DNA of 64,000 nt from the NCBI RefSeq assembly GCF_000696225.1, contig NZ_BAWN01000019.1, forward strand, positions 1-64,000, written 5' to 3'. A program made the position numbers and the translations under genes. Within the stretch, counting starts at the first letter, position 1. Every line of letters begins with the position of its first letter. Below the pieces are notes generated by a model that saw only the letters and a program-made list of their open reading frames with translations, did no database searches and had not been told where the DNA came from. The stretch is from Serpentinimonas barnesii (lineage in GTDB: Bacteria > Pseudomonadota > Gammaproteobacteria > Burkholderiales > Burkholderiaceae_C). This document shows positions 25,155-33,682 of the stretch, piece after piece.

Positions 25155-27302
25155 GTGACCCCACCCGCTCCAGCCTCCACCCCCACGCCCGGCCCGCACC
25201 CCACGCAGCCGCGGCGACCGATCCGCGAGTTGCCCGATGCGCTCATCAGCCAGATTGCTGCGGGCGAAGTGGTCGAGCGCCCGGCCTCGGTGGTGCGCGA
25301 ACTGGTCGACAACGCACTCGACGCCGGCGCGCGCCAGCTCACGCTGCGCCTGAGCGCCGGTGGCGTGCGCCTGATTGCGCTCGAAGACGACGGCTGCGGC
25401 ATCGCGCGCGAAGAACTCGCGCTGGCGCTCAGGCGCCACGCCACCAGCAAGGTGCGGGATCTGGCCGAGCTCGAAACCGTGGCCACCATGGGCTTTCGTG
25501 GCGAGGCGCTGGCCGCGATCGACTCGATTGCCGAACTCAGCCTGCTCTCGCGCAGCAACGAGGCCAGCGAGGCGCACGGCTGGCTGCTGCACGGGCGCAC
25601 CGGCGAGCTGCAACCGGCGGCGCGCAGCGTCGGCACCACGGTCGAGGTGCGCGAGCTGTTCTACGCCACCCCGGCGCGGCGCAAGTTTCTCAAGACCGAC
25701 GCCACCGAGCTGGCGCACTGCATCGAGGCGGTGCGGCGCCACGCGCTGGCGCGGCCGGATGTGGGCTTTGCCATCTGGCACGAGGGCAAGCTGATCGAGC
25801 AGTGGCGCGCGGCGCCCTTGGCGGCGGCGGCCCCGCTGAACCCTGCGGCCAGGGATGCGGCTGTCGATGCGCTCGATGCGCTCGATGCGTCTGTTTCGTC
25901 GGCTGCGGCCCACGGCGCCGCCACGAACGCCTCCATCAGCGCCGCCTTGGCGCAGCGCATGGCCGATGTATTGGGCGAGGACTTTCTGGCGCACAGCCTG
26001 GCCTTTGATTGGCAGGGCGAGGGCTTGCGTGTCTGGGGCCGGGCTGGGCTGGCGCACCTGGCGCGGGCGCGTGCCGACCAGCAATACAGCTACGTCAACG
26101 GCCGCTTCGTGCGCGACAAGGTGATCGCCCACGCCGTGCGCAGCGCCTACGAAGACGTGCTGCACGGCCAGCGCCAGCCGGTCTATGTGCTGCTGCTGGA
26201 GCTGGACCCGGCGCGCGTCGATGTGAACGTACACCCGAGCAAGATCGAGGTGCGCTTTCGCGACGGACGCGCAGTGCACCAGGCGGTGCGCCGGGCGCTG
26301 GAGCAGGTGCTGGCGGCTCCGCGCGCGGGGCAGTTGCACGCAGCGCCTGCGCTCCCGTCCGCCTCCGACCCCACCCCCCATGTCACGCAAATGCGCCTCG
26401 GGCTGGCCGCCCAGGCCACGCCTTGGGAGCACGGCACAACGCCTGCACCCACGCCCAGCGCTTGGCCAGCCACCACCAGCGCCGACCCACACCCAGCGCA
26501 CCAGGCACGACCACCTGAGCGCGGCCCTGGTGGGGCAGGCGCTGCGGACCATGCACAGCCGCGCCCCTACGCCAGCCACTTGGGCCACACTGGGTGGCCG
26601 CCCCGCGAGGGCCGGCACGCCAGCGATGTGGCCGCGCTGTGGCCCAGCCCAGCCGAGCCCGCGCAGCAGCCCGCGCACCTGCCGCCCGAGGCATCCGCCG
26701 ATGCCGACACCGACGCTCCACTCGGCCAGGCGCTGGCGCAGTTGCACGGGGTTTACATCCTGGCGCAAAACCGCCACGGTCTGGTGCTGGTGGACATGCA
26801 CGCGGCGCACGAGCGCATCGTCTATGAGCGCCTGAAGCGCCAGTGGGACGCCGCCGCCGCCACCCTGCCCAGCCAGCCCTTGCTGATTCCGGCCACCTTT
26901 GCCGCCACTGCGCTGGAGCTGGCCACGGCCGAAGCGCAGCAAGAGGCGCTGCTGCGACTCGGGCTGGAGCTGACGCCCTTTTCGCGCCAGACGCTGGCGG
27001 TGCGCGCCGTGCCCGCGGCGCTGGCCCAAGGCGATGCGGTGGCGCTGGCGCGCGGCGTGCTGGCCGAGCTGGAGCAACATGGCGGCGCGCCCCTGCTGCA
27101 GCGCGCCCGCGACGAGCTGCTCGCCACCCTGGCCTGCCACGGCGCCGTGCGCGCCAACCGGCGCCTGAGCGCGCCCGAGATGAACGCCCTGCTGCGCCAA
27201 ATGGAAGCCACCGAGCGCAGCGACCAGTGCAACCACGGCCGCCCGACTTGGCGCCAATTGAGCCTCAAAGAACTCGACGCCCTGTTTTTGCGCGGGCGCT
27301 GA
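25155..27302 (+). CDS. mutL: DNA mismatch repair protein MutL
   Basis: 715 residues. GHKL ATPase at the N-terminus: ISQIAAGEVVERPASVVRELVDNALDAGA region, DDGCGI, ATSKV, TMGFRGEAL, LFYATPARRKFLK. The C-terminal domain carries DMHAAHERIVYE, matching the D-x-H-A-X2-E-X4-E endonuclease motif of nicking MutL proteins that E. coli MutL lacks, so this MutL probably cuts DNA itself. Between the domains lies a long proline/alanine/histidine-rich linker, and a DALDALDAS tandem repeat interrupts the transducer region. GTG start at 25155: the frame extends further up without family similarity. No Shine-Dalgarno; a -10 hexamer directly before it suggests a leaderless message. Confidence 0.94.
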   Translation: MTPPAPASTPTPGPHPTQPRRPIRELPDALISQIAAGEVVERPASVVRELVDNALDAGARQLTLRLSAGGVRLIALEDDGCGIAREELALALRRHATSKVRDLAELETVATMGFRGEALAAIDSIAELSLLSRSNEASEAHGWLLHGRTGELQPAARSVGTTVEVRELFYATPARRKFLKTDATELAHCIEAVRRHALARPDVGFAIWHEGKLIEQWRAAPLAAAAPLNPAARDAAVDALDALDASVSSAAAHGAATNASISAALAQRMADVLGEDFLAHSLAFDWQGEGLRVWGRAGLAHLARARADQQYSYVNGRFVRDKVIAHAVRSAYEDVLHGQRQPVYVLLLELDPARVDVNVHPSKIEVRFRDGRAVHQAVRRALEQVLAAPRAGQLHAAPALPSASDPTPHVTQMRLGLAAQATPWEHGTTPAPTPSAWPATTSADPHPAHQARPPERGPGGAGAADHAQPRPYASHLGHTGWPPREGRHASDVAALWPSPAEPAQQPAHLPPEASADADTDAPLGQALAQLHGVYILAQNRHGLVLVDMHAAHERIVYERLKRQWDAAAATLPSQPLLIPATFAATALELATAEAQQEALLRLGLELTPFSRQTLAVRAVPAALAQGDAVALARGVLAELEQHGGAPLLQRARDELLATLACHGAVRANRRLSAPEMNALLRQMEATERSDQCNHGRPTWRQLSLKELDALFLRGR
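25864..25890 (+). repeat. 9-base tandem repeat within mutL
   Basis: TCGATGCGC is repeated twice exactly and a third time with the last base changed, encoding DALDALDAS. Being a multiple of three, gains or losses of a unit keep the frame. It sits in a loop that is not conserved among MutL proteins. Confidence 0.8.
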
Positions 27303-27326
27303 AGCTGCCGAGGTATTGCGCCACTT

Positions 27327-27421
27327 TTTGGGGCAAGTTTGCGCCAAATCAAAGCCCATCTGGCCTTTTGGCTCCCGGCCTGGGCCAAATGGGTGCAATG
27401 CGCTCCCTGGTTTGGTGCAAA
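27327..27421 (+). promoter_or_regulatory. Cluster of TTTGGNGCAA half-sites upstream of gdhA
   Basis: Copies: TTTGGGGCAA (27327-27336), TTTGGCGCAAA on the minus strand (27338-27348) and TTTGGTGCAAA (27411-27421). The first two form an imperfect inverted repeat with a 6-base centre. Between them and the third lies TTTGGC-N11-GCCAAA (27367-27389), with a further GGGTGCAAT nearby. The half-site contains TTGGTGCA, close to the NtrC half-site TGGTGCA. No correctly spaced -24/-12 sigma-54 promoter was found. The inverted repeat could also serve as a weak mutL terminator. Confidence 0.5.
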
Positions 27422-27476
27422 ATGAGTGCCCTTTGCCAGCCACTTTTTCCGCCACCCTCCACCCCTCGATCCTGTC

Positions 27477-28820
27477 ATGAAATACGCTTCCCCGCACGAT
27501 TTTCTGGCCCAAGTCAGCCAGCGCAACCCCGGCCAGCCCGAATTTTTGCAAGCCGTGACCGAGGTGGTCGAGAGCCTGTGGCCCTTCATCCAGCAGCACC
27601 CCAAGTACGCCGAGCAGGGCTTGCTCGATCGGCTGGTCGAGCCCGAGCGCGTGCTGATGTTTCGTGTCTGCTGGGTCAACGACCACGGCGACGTGCAGGT
27701 CAACCGCGGCTACCGCATCCAGCACAGCTCGGCCATCGGCCCCTACAAGGGCGGCATGCGCTTTCACCCCTCGGTCAACCTGTCGATCCTCAAATTTCTG
27801 GCCTTCGAGCAAACCTTCAAAAATGCCCTCACCACCCTGCCCATGGGCGGCGGCAAAGGCGGCTCCGACTTCGACCCCAAAGGCAAGAGCCCAGGCGAGG
27901 TGATGCGTTTCTGCCAGGCCCTGATGAGCGAGCTGTTCCGCCACATCGGCTCCGACACCGACGTGCCCGCCGGTGACATCGGCGTGGGCGGACGCGAAGT
28001 CGGGTTCATGGCCGGGATGATGAAAAAGCTCTCGAACCGCGCCGACTGCGTCTTCACCGGCAAGGGGCTGGCCTTTGGCGGCTCGCTCATCCGGCCCGAG
28101 GCCACCGGCTACGGCACGGTGTATTTCGCGCAAGAAATGCTCAAGCGCCGCGGCCTGAGCTTCGACGGCCTGCGCGTGAGCGTCTCGGGCTCGGGCAATG
28201 TGGCGCAGTACGCGGTCGAAAAAGCGCTGGCGCTCGGGGCCAAGGTCGTGACCGTGTCCGACTCCAGCGGCACCGTGATCGACGAAGACGGCTTCACCAG
28301 CGCCAAGCTGGCCGAGCTGATGGAAGTCAAAAACCACCTCTACGGCCGCGTGAGCGACTACGCCCAACGCACCGGCACCCGCTTCGAGGCCGGACGCAAC
28401 CCTTGGTCGGTGCCGGTTGACATCGCCCTGCCCTGCGCCACCCAAAACGAACTCGACGCCGACGACGCCCGGCTGCTGCTGAAAAACGGTGTTAAGTGCG
28501 TGGCCGAAGGCGCCAACATGCCCACCACCATGGAGGCCATCAAGCTGTTTGAGCAGCAAGGCGTGCTGTACGCGCCGGGCAAGGCCAGCAACGCCGGCGG
28601 CGTGGCCACCTCGGGGCTGGAGATGAGCCAAAACGCCATGCGCCTGAGCTGGGCGCGCGAGGAAGTGGATGCGCGCCTGCACGGCATCATGGTCGGCATC
28701 CACGAGGCCTGCGTGCGCCACGGCCAGCGCGCCGACGGCTCGGTCAGCTACGTCGATGGGGCCAACGTGGCCGGCTTCGTCAAGGTGGCCGACGCCATGC
28801 TGGCCCAGGGCGTGATCTGA
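27477..28820 (+). CDS. gdhA: NADP-type glutamate dehydrogenase
   Basis: 447 residues, the same length as the E. coli enzyme. Aminates 2-oxoglutarate to glutamate. Active-site and substrate motifs: GPYKGGMRFHPSVNLSILKFLAFEQTFKNALT, LPMGGGKGGSDFDPKGKS with the catalytic lysine, PAGDIGVGGREVGFMAG; nucleotide fold VSVSGSGNVAQYAVEKAL; late motif CVAEGANMPTT. The hexameric short-chain type is usually NADP-linked; coenzyme choice is inferred. ATG at 27477 chosen over an upstream in-frame ATG (27426) because family members start near KYASPHDFL. A short CAGCC/GGCTG hairpin (28838-28850) follows the stop without a T-run. Confidence 0.94.
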   Translation: MKYASPHDFLAQVSQRNPGQPEFLQAVTEVVESLWPFIQQHPKYAEQGLLDRLVEPERVLMFRVCWVNDHGDVQVNRGYRIQHSSAIGPYKGGMRFHPSVNLSILKFLAFEQTFKNALTTLPMGGGKGGSDFDPKGKSPGEVMRFCQALMSELFRHIGSDTDVPAGDIGVGGREVGFMAGMMKKLSNRADCVFTGKGLAFGGSLIRPEATGYGTVYFAQEMLKRRGLSFDGLRVSVSGSGNVAQYAVEKALALGAKVVTVSDSSGTVIDEDGFTSAKLAELMEVKNHLYGRVSDYAQRTGTRFEAGRNPWSVPVDIALPCATQNELDADDARLLLKNGVKCVAEGANMPTTMEAIKLFEQQGVLYAPGKASNAGGVATSGLEMSQNAMRLSWAREEVDARLHGIMVGIHEACVRHGQRADGSVSYVDGANVAGFVKVADAMLAQGVI

Positions 28821-28918
28821 GGCGGCTCGCGCGGCCCCAGCCTGAGGCTGCGCCCTTCCCCTGCCGTTTGGGCTGGCTGGTGCGGCCCAGTCTAGCCCCT
28901 GTGGCACGCCCTGGCATC

Positions 28919-28927
28919 TGTTACCCT
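28919..28927 (+). promoter_or_regulatory. Extended -10 before the Bcr-type transporter gene
   Basis: TGTTACCCT at 28919-28927 reads as TGn plus TACCCT and ends eight bases before the ATG at 28936. No -35 match. There is no Shine-Dalgarno in the remaining leader. Confidence 0.35.
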
Positions 28928-28935
28928 AGGGCGCG

Positions 28936-30225
28936 ATGAAGCCCCCCCGCACGCGCCCGCCCATGCCGGCCACCCTCGTGGTGTTGCTGCTGTCGCTGCT
29001 GCTGGGGCTGCAGCCGCTCACCACCGACCTGTACCTGCCGGCGCTGCCCGCGCTCACCAGCTATTTCGATGCGCCCATGCACCAGGCGCAGCTCACGCTG
29101 TCGGCGCTGCTGCTGGCGTTTGGGGTCTCGCAGCTGTTTTGGGGGCCGCTGTCGGACCGCTTTGGGCGCCGCCCGATTTTGCTCGCTGGGCTGGCGCTGT
29201 ACGCGCTGGCCTCGCTGGGCAGCGTGTTTGCCGCCAGCATGGAGCAGCTGCTGCTCTGGCGCGTGCTGCAGGGCGCGGCCATGGGGGCGGCGGTGATGTG
29301 CGCGCGCGCCATCGTGCGCGACCTCTACCACCCGGCCGAAGGCGCGCGCATGATGTCCAAGGGCCTCACCGGCCTAGGGGTGCTGGCCTGCCTGAGCGCA
29401 CCGCTGGGCGCTTTGCTGTCGGACTGGATGGGCTGGCGCGCCGCCCTGGGCGTGCTGGCTTTGTTTGGCAGCGCTGCGCTGGCGCTGGTGCTGCTGCGTT
29501 TCCAAGAAAGCCTGGCGCGCCCCAACCCGCACGCCCTGCGCCCACACGAGCTGGCGCGCACCTGGGCCTTGATTTTGCGCCACCCCACCTTCTGGGCCTA
29601 CGCGCTGCTGGTGACCACCTCCTACGCCGGGCTGTTCACCTTTTTGGCCAGTTCCTCTTTCGTGTTCATCAACGCCCTGAGACTGAGCAAAACCCAGTAC
29701 GGGCTGCTGATGTTTTCCATGTCGGCGGTGTATATCTTGGGCACCCTGCTGTGCCGGCGCTTGCTGCTGCGCTTTGGGGTGCGGCGCACGGTGGCCATCG
29801 CCGGGGCCCTGACGCTGCTCGGCGGCAACCTGGTCGGGCTGCTGGGCTGGCTGGGTTGGCACAGCGTCTGGGCCATCATGCTGCCCTACTACCTGTTCAT
29901 TTTGGCGCACGGCATCCACCAGCCCTGCGGCCAGAGCGGCGCGGTGGCCCCGTTTCCGCAGGCGGCGGGCAGCGCCTCGGCCCTGAGCGGCTTTTTGATG
30001 ATGAGCGTGGCCTTTGCCGTGGGCTGGTGGCTGGCCGCACAACTGCCGGTTGGCCTGGAAGGGGCCAGCGTGCTGCCGCTCACCCAGGGGCTGTGGTTCT
30101 GGAGCCTGCTCATTTGCGCCGTGGCCTGGACGCTGGTGCAGCGCTACGGCGAAGTGCATGGCACGCTGGCTCCCACCGCCGCACCCAGCCCCAGCAAGCC
30201 GCCCAACGCGGCAGGCCGCCCCTAA
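28936..30225 (+). CDS. Bcr/CflA family multidrug efflux MFS transporter
   Basis: 429 residues, 12 predicted transmembrane helices. N-terminal family marks: [19 protein letters not shown], then the MFS loop motif [15 protein letters not shown] and the ARAIVRDLY motif typical of Bcr/CflA drug-proton antiporters; relatives expel bicyclomycin, chloramphenicol or sulfonamides, and the substrate here is not deducible. Starts 115 bases after gdhA. The miaA ATG follows the stop by 2 bases, so a housekeeping tRNA gene may be read from the same message. Confidence 0.87.
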   Translation: MKPPRTRPPMPATLVVLLLSLLLGLQPLTTDLYLPALPALTSYFDAPMHQAQLTLSALLLAFGVSQLFWGPLSDRFGRRPILLAGLALYALASLGSVFAASMEQLLLWRVLQGAAMGAAVMCARAIVRDLYHPAEGARMMSKGLTGLGVLACLSAPLGALLSDWMGWRAALGVLALFGSAALALVLLRFQESLARPNPHALRPHELARTWALILRHPTFWAYALLVTTSYAGLFTFLASSSFVFINALRLSKTQYGLLMFSMSAVYILGTLLCRRLLLRFGVRRTVAIAGALTLLGGNLVGLLGWLGWHSVWAIMLPYYLFILAHGIHQPCGQSGAVAPFPQAAGSASALSGFLMMSVAFAVGWWLAAQLPVGLEGASVLPLTQGLWFWSLLICAVAWTLVQRYGEVHGTLAPTAAPSPSKPPNAAGRP

Positions 30226-30227
30226 CC

Positions 30228-31232
30228 ATGAGCCCCGCCCCACCCGCCTGGATCGCCTTGGCTGGCCCCACCGCCAGCGGCAAAAGCGCGCTGGCGCTGG
30301 CGCTGGCGCAGCGATGGCCGGTCGAGATCGTCAGCGTCGATTCGGCGCTGGTCTATCGCGGGCTCGACATCGGCAGCGCCAAGCCCAGCCTGGCCGAACG
30401 CGCCGCCGTGCCGCACCACCTGATCGACATCCTGGAGCCGCAGCAGAGCTACAGCGCCGCCGCCTTCGTGGCCGACGCGCAGCGCCTGCTGCCCCAGATC
30501 GCCGCCCGTGGCCGCCTGCCGCTGCTGGTCGGCGGCACCCTGCTCTACTTCAAGGCCCTGTTCGAGGGGCTCGACGACATGCCCGCTGCGCACCCGGCGC
30601 TGCGCGCAGCCATCGAGGCCGAAGCCGCGCAACAAGGCTGGCCCGCGCTGCACGCGCAACTGGCGGCGGTGGATGCGCCCACGGCGGCGCGCTTGAGCCC
30701 CAACGATGCGCAGCGCATCGGGCGCGCACTCGAAGTCTGGCGCGCCAGCGGGCGGCCGCTGTCGGCGTTTCACACCCGCACCCAAACCAAAACCGCGCTG
30801 CAAGCCCCGCCACCGCTGCAAATCAACGGCCAGGCTGGCCTGCTGCTGGCGCTGGAGCCGCTGGACCGCGCCTGGCTGCACCAGCGCATCGCGCAGCGCT
30901 TTGCCGCCATGCTGGAGCAAGGCTTTATCGACGAGGTGCGCGCCCTGCGCCAGCGGCCCGAGCTGCACTCCGGCCTGCCCGCCCTGCGCAGCGTGGGCTA
31001 CCGCCAGGTGTGGGAAGCGCTGGATGCGCTGGCCGCCAGCGGGCGCAGCAGCTTCACCGCGCCCGAGCGCGCCGCCCTGGCAGAGCGCGGCACCAGCGCC
31101 ACGCGCCAACTGGCCAAGCGCCAGCTCACCTGGCTGCGCAGCCTGCCGCAGCGCCAGCTGCTGGCCTGCGAGCAGCCCGACTTGCTGCCAGCGGCCTGCG
31201 CGCTGCTGGAGCGGGCGGGCTTGCCGCGCTGA
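30228..31232 (+). CDS. miaA: tRNA dimethylallyltransferase
   Basis: 334 residues. Transfers a dimethylallyl group to A37 of tRNAs reading UNN codons. P-loop [11 protein letters not shown] near the start, [51 protein letters not shown] and [12 protein letters not shown] near the end are intact. ATG at 30228, 2 bases after the transporter stop. In many proteobacteria miaA follows mutL directly; here gdhA and the Bcr-type gene lie between them. Confidence 0.95.
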   Translation: MSPAPPAWIALAGPTASGKSALALALAQRWPVEIVSVDSALVYRGLDIGSAKPSLAERAAVPHHLIDILEPQQSYSAAAFVADAQRLLPQIAARGRLPLLVGGTLLYFKALFEGLDDMPAAHPALRAAIEAEAAQQGWPALHAQLAAVDAPTAARLSPNDAQRIGRALEVWRASGRPLSAFHTRTQTKTALQAPPPLQINGQAGLLLALEPLDRAWLHQRIAQRFAAMLEQGFIDEVRALRQRPELHSGLPALRSVGYRQVWEALDALAASGRSSFTAPERAALAERGTSATRQLAKRQLTWLRSLPQRQLLACEQPDLLPAACALLERAGLPR

Positions 31233-31285
31233 GCCTGAACAAGCTGAGCGCGACTGAGACGAGCGGTTGCTGAGCCAGCCCGGTG

Positions 31286-32533
31286 CTATCCGGCTGAGGC
31301 CGGTGCCCGCACCAAACTCCGCCGCCCCACCCCCAGCGCCACCCCGATCGAGAGCAGCAGCACCAGAGCGGCCCCGGCCAGCGTGGCGGCGTACCAGCCG
31401 CGGTCCATGAGCACGCCAAAAATCAGCGGTGCAATGGCAAAACCCACGTCCAGGCCCGAATACACCGTGCCATAGACGCGCCCGGTGGCCCCCTTGGGCG
31501 TGGCCTGCTTGATCAGCAAGTCGCGGCTGGGCGCGGCAATGCCCACGGCAAAGCCCGTGGCCGCCAGCAGCAGCATGGTGCCCCATCCGCCCAGCCAGCC
31601 GCTGGCGGCCAGCAGCAGCAGCAGCGCGCCCGCGCCCATCGAGGCCCCCACCACCTGATCGGTGCGGCGCGCCTGCGTGGCCACGAAACCGCCCACCAGC
31701 ATGCCCAGCGCCCCGCACACCATGTAGGCGCTCAGCGTCAGCGTGGCGGCCTCCAAGCTCACGCCGTGCAGCGCCTTCAGAATGGAGGCCGAGTAGTTTT
31801 GCACCACGCCCAGTGTGAGCGTGGTGAGCAAGAAGAAGGCAAAGCACCACCAGATCACCGAATGGCGCAAAAAAGCCAAGTCGCCCCCGGCTGGCGCACC
31901 CGCCGGACGGCGCAGCACCTCCGACTTCAGGTGCTGGCGCTGCCACAGCAAAAGCAAAAACACCAGCAGGTACAGCCCGGCGGCGGCGAGGTAGGCGCTG
32001 CGCCAGTCCAGCCACATCGACCAGCCGACCAGAAACACCGGCGCCAGCGCCCAGCCCAGGTTGCCGCTGATGCCATGCACGCTGTAGGCGTGGCCCAGCC
32101 TAGAGGACGAAACGCGTTGGTTGAGGATAGAAAAATCGACCGGATGAAAAGAGGCATTGCCCAAGCCGGCCAATGCCGCCACCCACAGCAAGGTGCTGTA
32201 GCCCTGCGCTTGGGAAGCCAGCAAGGCCGCGCCCATGAACAACAGCAGCGAGGCAAACAGCACCGGCCGCGCCCCAAAGCGGTCCACCACAAAGCCCGAG
32301 GCCGCCTGCCCCAACCCCGAGACCGTAAAAAACAGCGTCATCAGCAGGCCCACTTCGGTGAAGGACAGGCCAAACTCAAGCATGAGCAGCGGAAACAACG
32401 GCGGCAACAGCAGGTGCCCGAAATGCGAGCTGCCGTGCGCCAGCCCCACCAAACCCATCACGCGTGCGTCGGTGCGCCAAGGCACGGTGGCGGCGGCAGT
32501 CGGGTGGGCGGTGACTAAACCAAGGCTGGGCAT
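31286..32533 (-). CDS. MFS transporter, function unknown
   Basis: 415 residues, 12 predicted helices. MFS loop-2 motif is degenerate (GFVVDRFGARPVLF). Recognisable segments GLAHGSSHFGHLLLPPLFPLL and GNASFHPVDFSIL resemble fosmidomycin-resistance (Fsr)-like and related MFS proteins, but I cannot assign a substrate. The ATG at 32533 is preferred; a TTG seven codons upstream also fits the frame. Converges on miaA across 53 bases with no clear terminator, and is divergent from the dehydrogenase gene. Confidence 0.78.
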   Translation of the reverse strand: MPSLGLVTAHPTAAATVPWRTDARVMGLVGLAHGSSHFGHLLLPPLFPLLMLEFGLSFTEVGLLMTLFFTVSGLGQAASGFVVDRFGARPVLFASLLLFMGAALLASQAQGYSTLLWVAALAGLGNASFHPVDFSILNQRVSSSRLGHAYSVHGISGNLGWALAPVFLVGWSMWLDWRSAYLAAAGLYLLVFLLLLWQRQHLKSEVLRRPAGAPAGGDLAFLRHSVIWWCFAFFLLTTLTLGVVQNYSASILKALHGVSLEAATLTLSAYMVCGALGMLVGGFVATQARRTDQVVGASMGAGALLLLLAASGWLGGWGTMLLLAATGFAVGIAAPSRDLLIKQATPKGATGRVYGTVYSGLDVGFAIAPLIFGVLMDRGWYAATLAGAALVLLLSIGVALGVGRRSLVRAPASAG

Positions 32534-32577
32534 AGGCAGGCATGTTAAGCCCAAACGCCGCCTCCTGCTGCGCGGCC

Positions 32578-32607
32578 TTGCTTAGGGCCAGCGCATCCGG
32601 GCACAAT
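32578..32607 (+). promoter_or_regulatory. Sigma-70 promoter of the 2-hydroxyacid dehydrogenase gene
   Basis: TTGCTT at 32578-32583, an 18-base spacer and CACAAT at 32602-32607, seven bases before the ATG at 32615. Transcription is predicted to begin at or beside the start codon, so the message is probably leaderless; no Shine-Dalgarno is present. Confidence 0.55.
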
Positions 32608-32614
32608 AGCCGCC

Positions 32615-33622
32615 ATGAATATCGTGATCCTCGACGACTACCAGGATGCGGTGCGCAAGCTCGCCTGCGCCGCCAAGCTCGAAGCCTTTCCGGCCAAGGT
32701 GTTTACCAACAACATCAAGGGCGTGGGGCAGTTGTCGGTGCGCCTGCGCGACGCCCAGGCGCTGGTGCTGATTCGCGAGCGCACCCACATCACGCGCCAG
32801 TTGCTCGACAAACTGCCCAAGCTGCGCCTGATCGCCCAGACCGGGTCGGTGGGGCCGCACATCGACCTCGATGCCTGCACCGAACACGGGGTGGCGGTGG
32901 CCGAAGGCAAGGGCTCGCCGGTGGCCCCGGCCGAGCTCACTTGGGCGCTGATACTGGCCGCCATGCGCCGCCTGCCGCACTATGTGGCGCACCTCAAGCA
33001 CGGGGTCTGGCAGCAGTCAGGACTCAAAACCGCCGCCTTGCCGCCCAATTTCGGACTTGGCATGGTGCTGCACGGCAAAACGCTGGGCCTGTGGAGCTAT
33101 GGCCGCATCGGCAAACTGGTGGCGGGTTACGGGCGCGCTTTTGGCATGCGCGTGCTGGTCTGGGGCAGCGAGGCGGCGCGCTTGCAGGCCGTGGCCGACG
33201 GCTTTGAAGTAGCGGCCTCCAAGGCCGAGTTGCTGGCGCAGTCCGATGTGCTCAGCCTGCACCTGCGCCTGGGGCCCAGCACCTTGGGCTGCCTGAGCTT
33301 TGAGGACTTGAGCCTAATGAAACCCAGCGCCGTGCTGGTCAACACCTCGCGCGCCGAACTCATTCAGCCCGACGCGCTGGTGGCGGCTCTCAACCGTGGC
33401 CGCCCCGGCATGGCGGCGGTGGATGTGTTCGAGTCGGAACCGATATTGCAGGGGCACGCCCTGCTGCGGCTGGAAAACTGCATCTGCACGCCGCACATCG
33501 GCTTTGTGGAGCAAGAAAGCTACGAAAAGTATTTCTCGGCCGCCTTCGACAACATCCTCAACTTCATCAAAGGCACCCCCACCCACATCGTCAACCCCGG
33601 CGCGCTGCATTACCAGCGCTGA
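32615..33622 (+). CDS. D-2-hydroxyacid dehydrogenase family protein
   Basis: 335 residues. NAD(P)-dependent oxidoreductase of the D-isomer 2-hydroxyacid family, relatives of phosphoglycerate and glyoxylate/hydroxypyruvate reductases. The catalytic set is present: Arg246 in VNTSRAELI, Glu275 in VFESEP and His294 in TPHIGF. The nucleotide loop reads LWSYGRIG, so the first glycine of G-x-G-x-x-G is Ser161; Gly163 and Gly166 remain. Substrate unknown. Monocistronic: divergent from the MFS gene, convergent with the FimV-like gene 60 bases on. Confidence 0.85.
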   Translation: MNIVILDDYQDAVRKLACAAKLEAFPAKVFTNNIKGVGQLSVRLRDAQALVLIRERTHITRQLLDKLPKLRLIAQTGSVGPHIDLDACTEHGVAVAEGKGSPVAPAELTWALILAAMRRLPHYVAHLKHGVWQQSGLKTAALPPNFGLGMVLHGKTLGLWSYGRIGKLVAGYGRAFGMRVLVWGSEAARLQAVADGFEVAASKAELLAQSDVLSLHLRLGPSTLGCLSFEDLSLMKPSAVLVNTSRAELIQPDALVAALNRGRPGMAAVDVFESEPILQGHALLRLENCICTPHIGFVEQESYEKYFSAAFDNILNFIKGTPTHIVNPGALHYQR

Positions 33623-33682
33623 GCTGGACGACCGCCACCCCTTTGGGTGCCCGGGGCCTGATCAAGCCGCGCTTTTGGGCCG

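Noticed and set aside
27325-27345. Possible sigma-54 promoter (TTGGGGCAAGTTTGC) upstream of gdhA
   Set aside because: The GG to GC distance is one base short of the strictly kept spacing, and the -24 element lacks the CAC.
25083-28907. A 1274-codon open frame on the minus strand opposite mutL and gdhA
   Set aside because: Its translation is rich in Arg, Gly, His and Gln with no recognisable domain, while mutL and gdhA on the plus strand are complete and motif-perfect. Long antisense frames are expected at this GC content.
30014-31273. Long plus-strand frame overlapping miaA in another phase
   Set aside because: Arg/Ala/Pro-rich with no domain; miaA in the adjacent phase is complete.
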